Below are positions 62,602 through 64,000 of a DNA stretch of 64,000 nt, piece by piece. Numbering within the stretch: position 1 is the stretch's first letter; each line of letters opens with the position of its first letter. The translations under genes were made by a program, and so were the position numbers. The notes beneath the pieces were generated by a model. The model had not been told where the DNA came from and searched no databases. It saw nothing but the letters and a program-made list of their open reading frames with translations. Origin of the DNA: Chryseobacterium indologenes (GTDB lineage Bacteria; Bacteroidota; Bacteroidia; Flavobacteriales; Weeksellaceae). The stretch spans positions 1,922,001-1,986,000 of the forward strand of contig NZ_CP074372.1 of assembly GCF_018362995.1 (NCBI RefSeq). Reading direction: 5' to 3'.

Positions 62602-64000
62602 ATGTCAAAAGCAATTTCGCAAGTACCATTAGCGGTAAATGAGCCCGTAAATTCTTATGAGCCGGGGTCTCCGGAGGTTAAAAGCCTTATCGACACTTAT
62701 AAAAAAATGTGGGCAGAGAAGGTAGAAATCCCAATGATCATCAATGGAAAAGAAGTGAAAACTGATACAAAAGTACAGCTTCAGTCTCCACAGGATCATG
62801 CTCATGACTTCGGATTTTACTACCAGGGTGGTATGCAGCATGTGGATGACGCTATCAACGCGGCATTGGCAGCTAAACAGGAATGGAATGAACTAGGCTG
62901 GGAACAGCGTGCAGCAATTTTCTTAAAGGCAGCTGATCTTTTGGCTGGTCCTTACAGAGATGTAATTAATGCTGCTACAATGATTGGACAGTCTAAAAAT
63001 GTACACCAGGCTGAAATTGATGCAGCTTGTGAGTTCATCGACTTCTTAAGATTCAATGTAGAGTTCATGACAGAAATGTATGCTGAGCAGCCGGTTTCTG
63101 ACAATGGAATCTGGAACCGTGTTGAGTACAGACCATTAGAAGGATTCTGTTTTGCAGTAACTCCGTTCAACTTTACAGCGATTTCCGGAAACCTTCCTAC
63201 TTGTATGGCAATGCTAGGAAACGTTGTCGTTTGGAAGCCTTCTGACAAGCAGGTATATTCTGCAAAAGTAATCATGGATGTATTGACAGAAGCGGGTCTT
63301 CCTGCAGGGGTAATCAACATGATCTTTACAGATGGTAAAGAAACTGCTGAAAAAGTATTGGCTCACCGTGATTTTGCGGGTCTTCACTTCACAGGTTCTA
63401 CAAAAGTATTCCAGGGAATGTGGAAAATGATTGGTGACAATATCCACAACTATAGAACATATCCAAGAATTGTTGGAGAAACAGGTGGTAAAGACTTTGT
63501 AATTGCTCACCCATCTGCTAACGTAGAAGCTGTAGCTACTGCATTGGTAAGAGGTGCTTTTGAATATCAGGGACAAAAATGTTCTGCTGCTTCAAGAGCT
63601 TATGTACCTAAATCTCTTTGGGCTGACGTGAAAAAAGTAATGGAAACTCAGATGAACTCTATCAAAGTAGGTTCTCCGGAAGATACTTCTAACTTCGTAA
63701 ACGCTGTAATTGACAAAAATTCTTTCGAGAAATGTAAAGGATATATTGACAGAGCTAATGCTTCAGGTGAAGCTACTGTTGCTATAGGTGGAAAATATGA
63801 CGATTCTAAAGGATGGTTCGTACACCCAACAGTAATTGAAACCACAAATCCTCACTACGAAAGTATGGTAGAAGAGATCTTTGGCCCAATCTTGTCAATC
63901 TACGTATATGAAGATCAGAACTGGAAAGAAACTCTAAAACTGGTAGATTCTACTTCTCCTTATTCATTAACAGGTTCTGTATTCTCACAAGACCGTTATG
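62602..64000 (+). CDS. pruA: 1-Pyrroline-5-carboxylate dehydrogenase (3' end missing)
   Basis: 466 residues visible of a protein usually near 540. It oxidises L-glutamate-gamma-semialdehyde to glutamate with NAD+, the second step of proline breakdown. The aldehyde dehydrogenase signatures are present: TPFNFTAISGN near 191-201, GETGGKD with the general-base Glu, and GQKCSAASR with the catalytic Cys at about 327. EIFGPILSIYVYED is at the end. The N-terminal extension before GFYYQGG is typical of the stand-alone P5C dehydrogenase group. No proline dehydrogenase domain is fused. Confidence 0.95.
   Translation, partial: MSKAISQVPLAVNEPVNSYEPGSPEVKSLIDTYKKMWAEKVEIPMIINGKEVKTDTKVQLQSPQDHAHDFGFYYQGGMQHVDDAINAALAAKQEWNELGWEQRAAIFLKAADLLAGPYRDVINAATMIGQSKNVHQAEIDAACEFIDFLRFNVEFMTEMYAEQPVSDNGIWNRVEYRPLEGFCFAVTPFNFTAISGNLPTCMAMLGNVVVWKPSDKQVYSAKVIMDVLTEAGLPAGVINMIFTDGKETAEKVLAHRDFAGLHFTGSTKVFQGMWKMIGDNIHNYRTYPRIVGETGGKDFVIAHPSANVEAVATALVRGAFEYQGQKCSAASRAYVPKSLWADVKKVMETQMNSIKVGSPEDTSNFVNAVIDKNSFEKCKGYIDRANASGEATVAIGGKYDDSKGWFVHPTVIETTNPHYESMVEEIFGPILSIYVYEDQNWKETLKLVDSTSPYSLTGSVFSQDRY

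Noticed and set aside
1..64000. tRNA, rRNA or riboswitch genes
   Set aside because: Reading both strands by eye gave no convincing cloverleaf, rRNA segment or known riboswitch core. A covariance-model scan would be decisive.

Overview
The window looks like a chromosomal segment of a member of the Flavobacteriia, most likely Chryseobacterium or a close relative. This rests on the low-GC, AT-rich spacers, TAnnTTTG-type promoter boxes, a type IX secretion tail domain, DUF6443-type RHS proteins, a CarboxypepD_reg-like TonB receptor, DUF6526, and dispersed intergenic palindromes of the kind common in that genus. It is an inference from protein and motif style; there is no rRNA or other phylogenetic marker. 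I saw no transposase, CRISPR array, tRNA or rRNA.

Layout. 1-6932 is a type I restriction-modification locus read leftward: hsdM, hsdS, an inverted second hsdS, a tyrosine recombinase and hsdR (cut by the window start). Inverted repeats at the 5' ends and in the middle of the two hsdS genes would let the recombinase swap target-recognition domains. 7358-22805 is an accessory region. It holds a small unknown protein, a T9SS-sorted repeat protein, two large RHS-type exported proteins, and four toxin C-termini, each followed by a probable immunity gene. Only the first toxin is fused to a full-length RHS gene; the other three are orphan cassettes that begin inside the RHS core and share DNA repeats with it. 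The four toxin tips look like two HExxH zincins, a ParB/sulfiredoxin-like domain and a clan CD (caspase-like) peptidase.

23249-31459 holds ordinary, mostly single genes: an acyltransferase, an Asp-nucleophile alpha/beta hydrolase, a lipoprotein, DUF3592, GNAT, Crp/Fnr, a DUF4440-beta-lactamase-type hydrolase, a membrane XRE regulator and a CPBP protease. It also holds a decayed tail of a second hydrolase copy. 31560-40834 is the most unusual region, a putative R-body (refractile body) locus. It has one RebB-like gene at 33458, five tandem near-identical rebB genes at 36396-38020, several unknown accessory genes, and a convergent four-gene operon carrying a NarL/FixJ two-component pair. An A10 tract joins two frames of one accessory gene. 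A GAGATCAG-type palindrome lies upstream of both reb blocks.

41038-51157 is mixed metabolism and regulation: LysE exporter, AraC regulators, siderophore-interacting protein, flavodoxin-fold reductase, saccharopine dehydrogenase-like protein, Crp/Fnr, aminopeptidase P, DUF6526, topoisomerase IB. 51306-61672 is a leftward urease locus: ureA, ureB, ureC, an outer-membrane protein, ureE, ureF, ureG, ureD, a UreH/NicO-like nickel permease, a urea transporter and a TonB-dependent receptor. Together they could provide outer-membrane metal uptake, inner-membrane nickel and urea entry, and urease assembly. The window ends inside a 1-pyrroline-5-carboxylate dehydrogenase gene (62602 onward).
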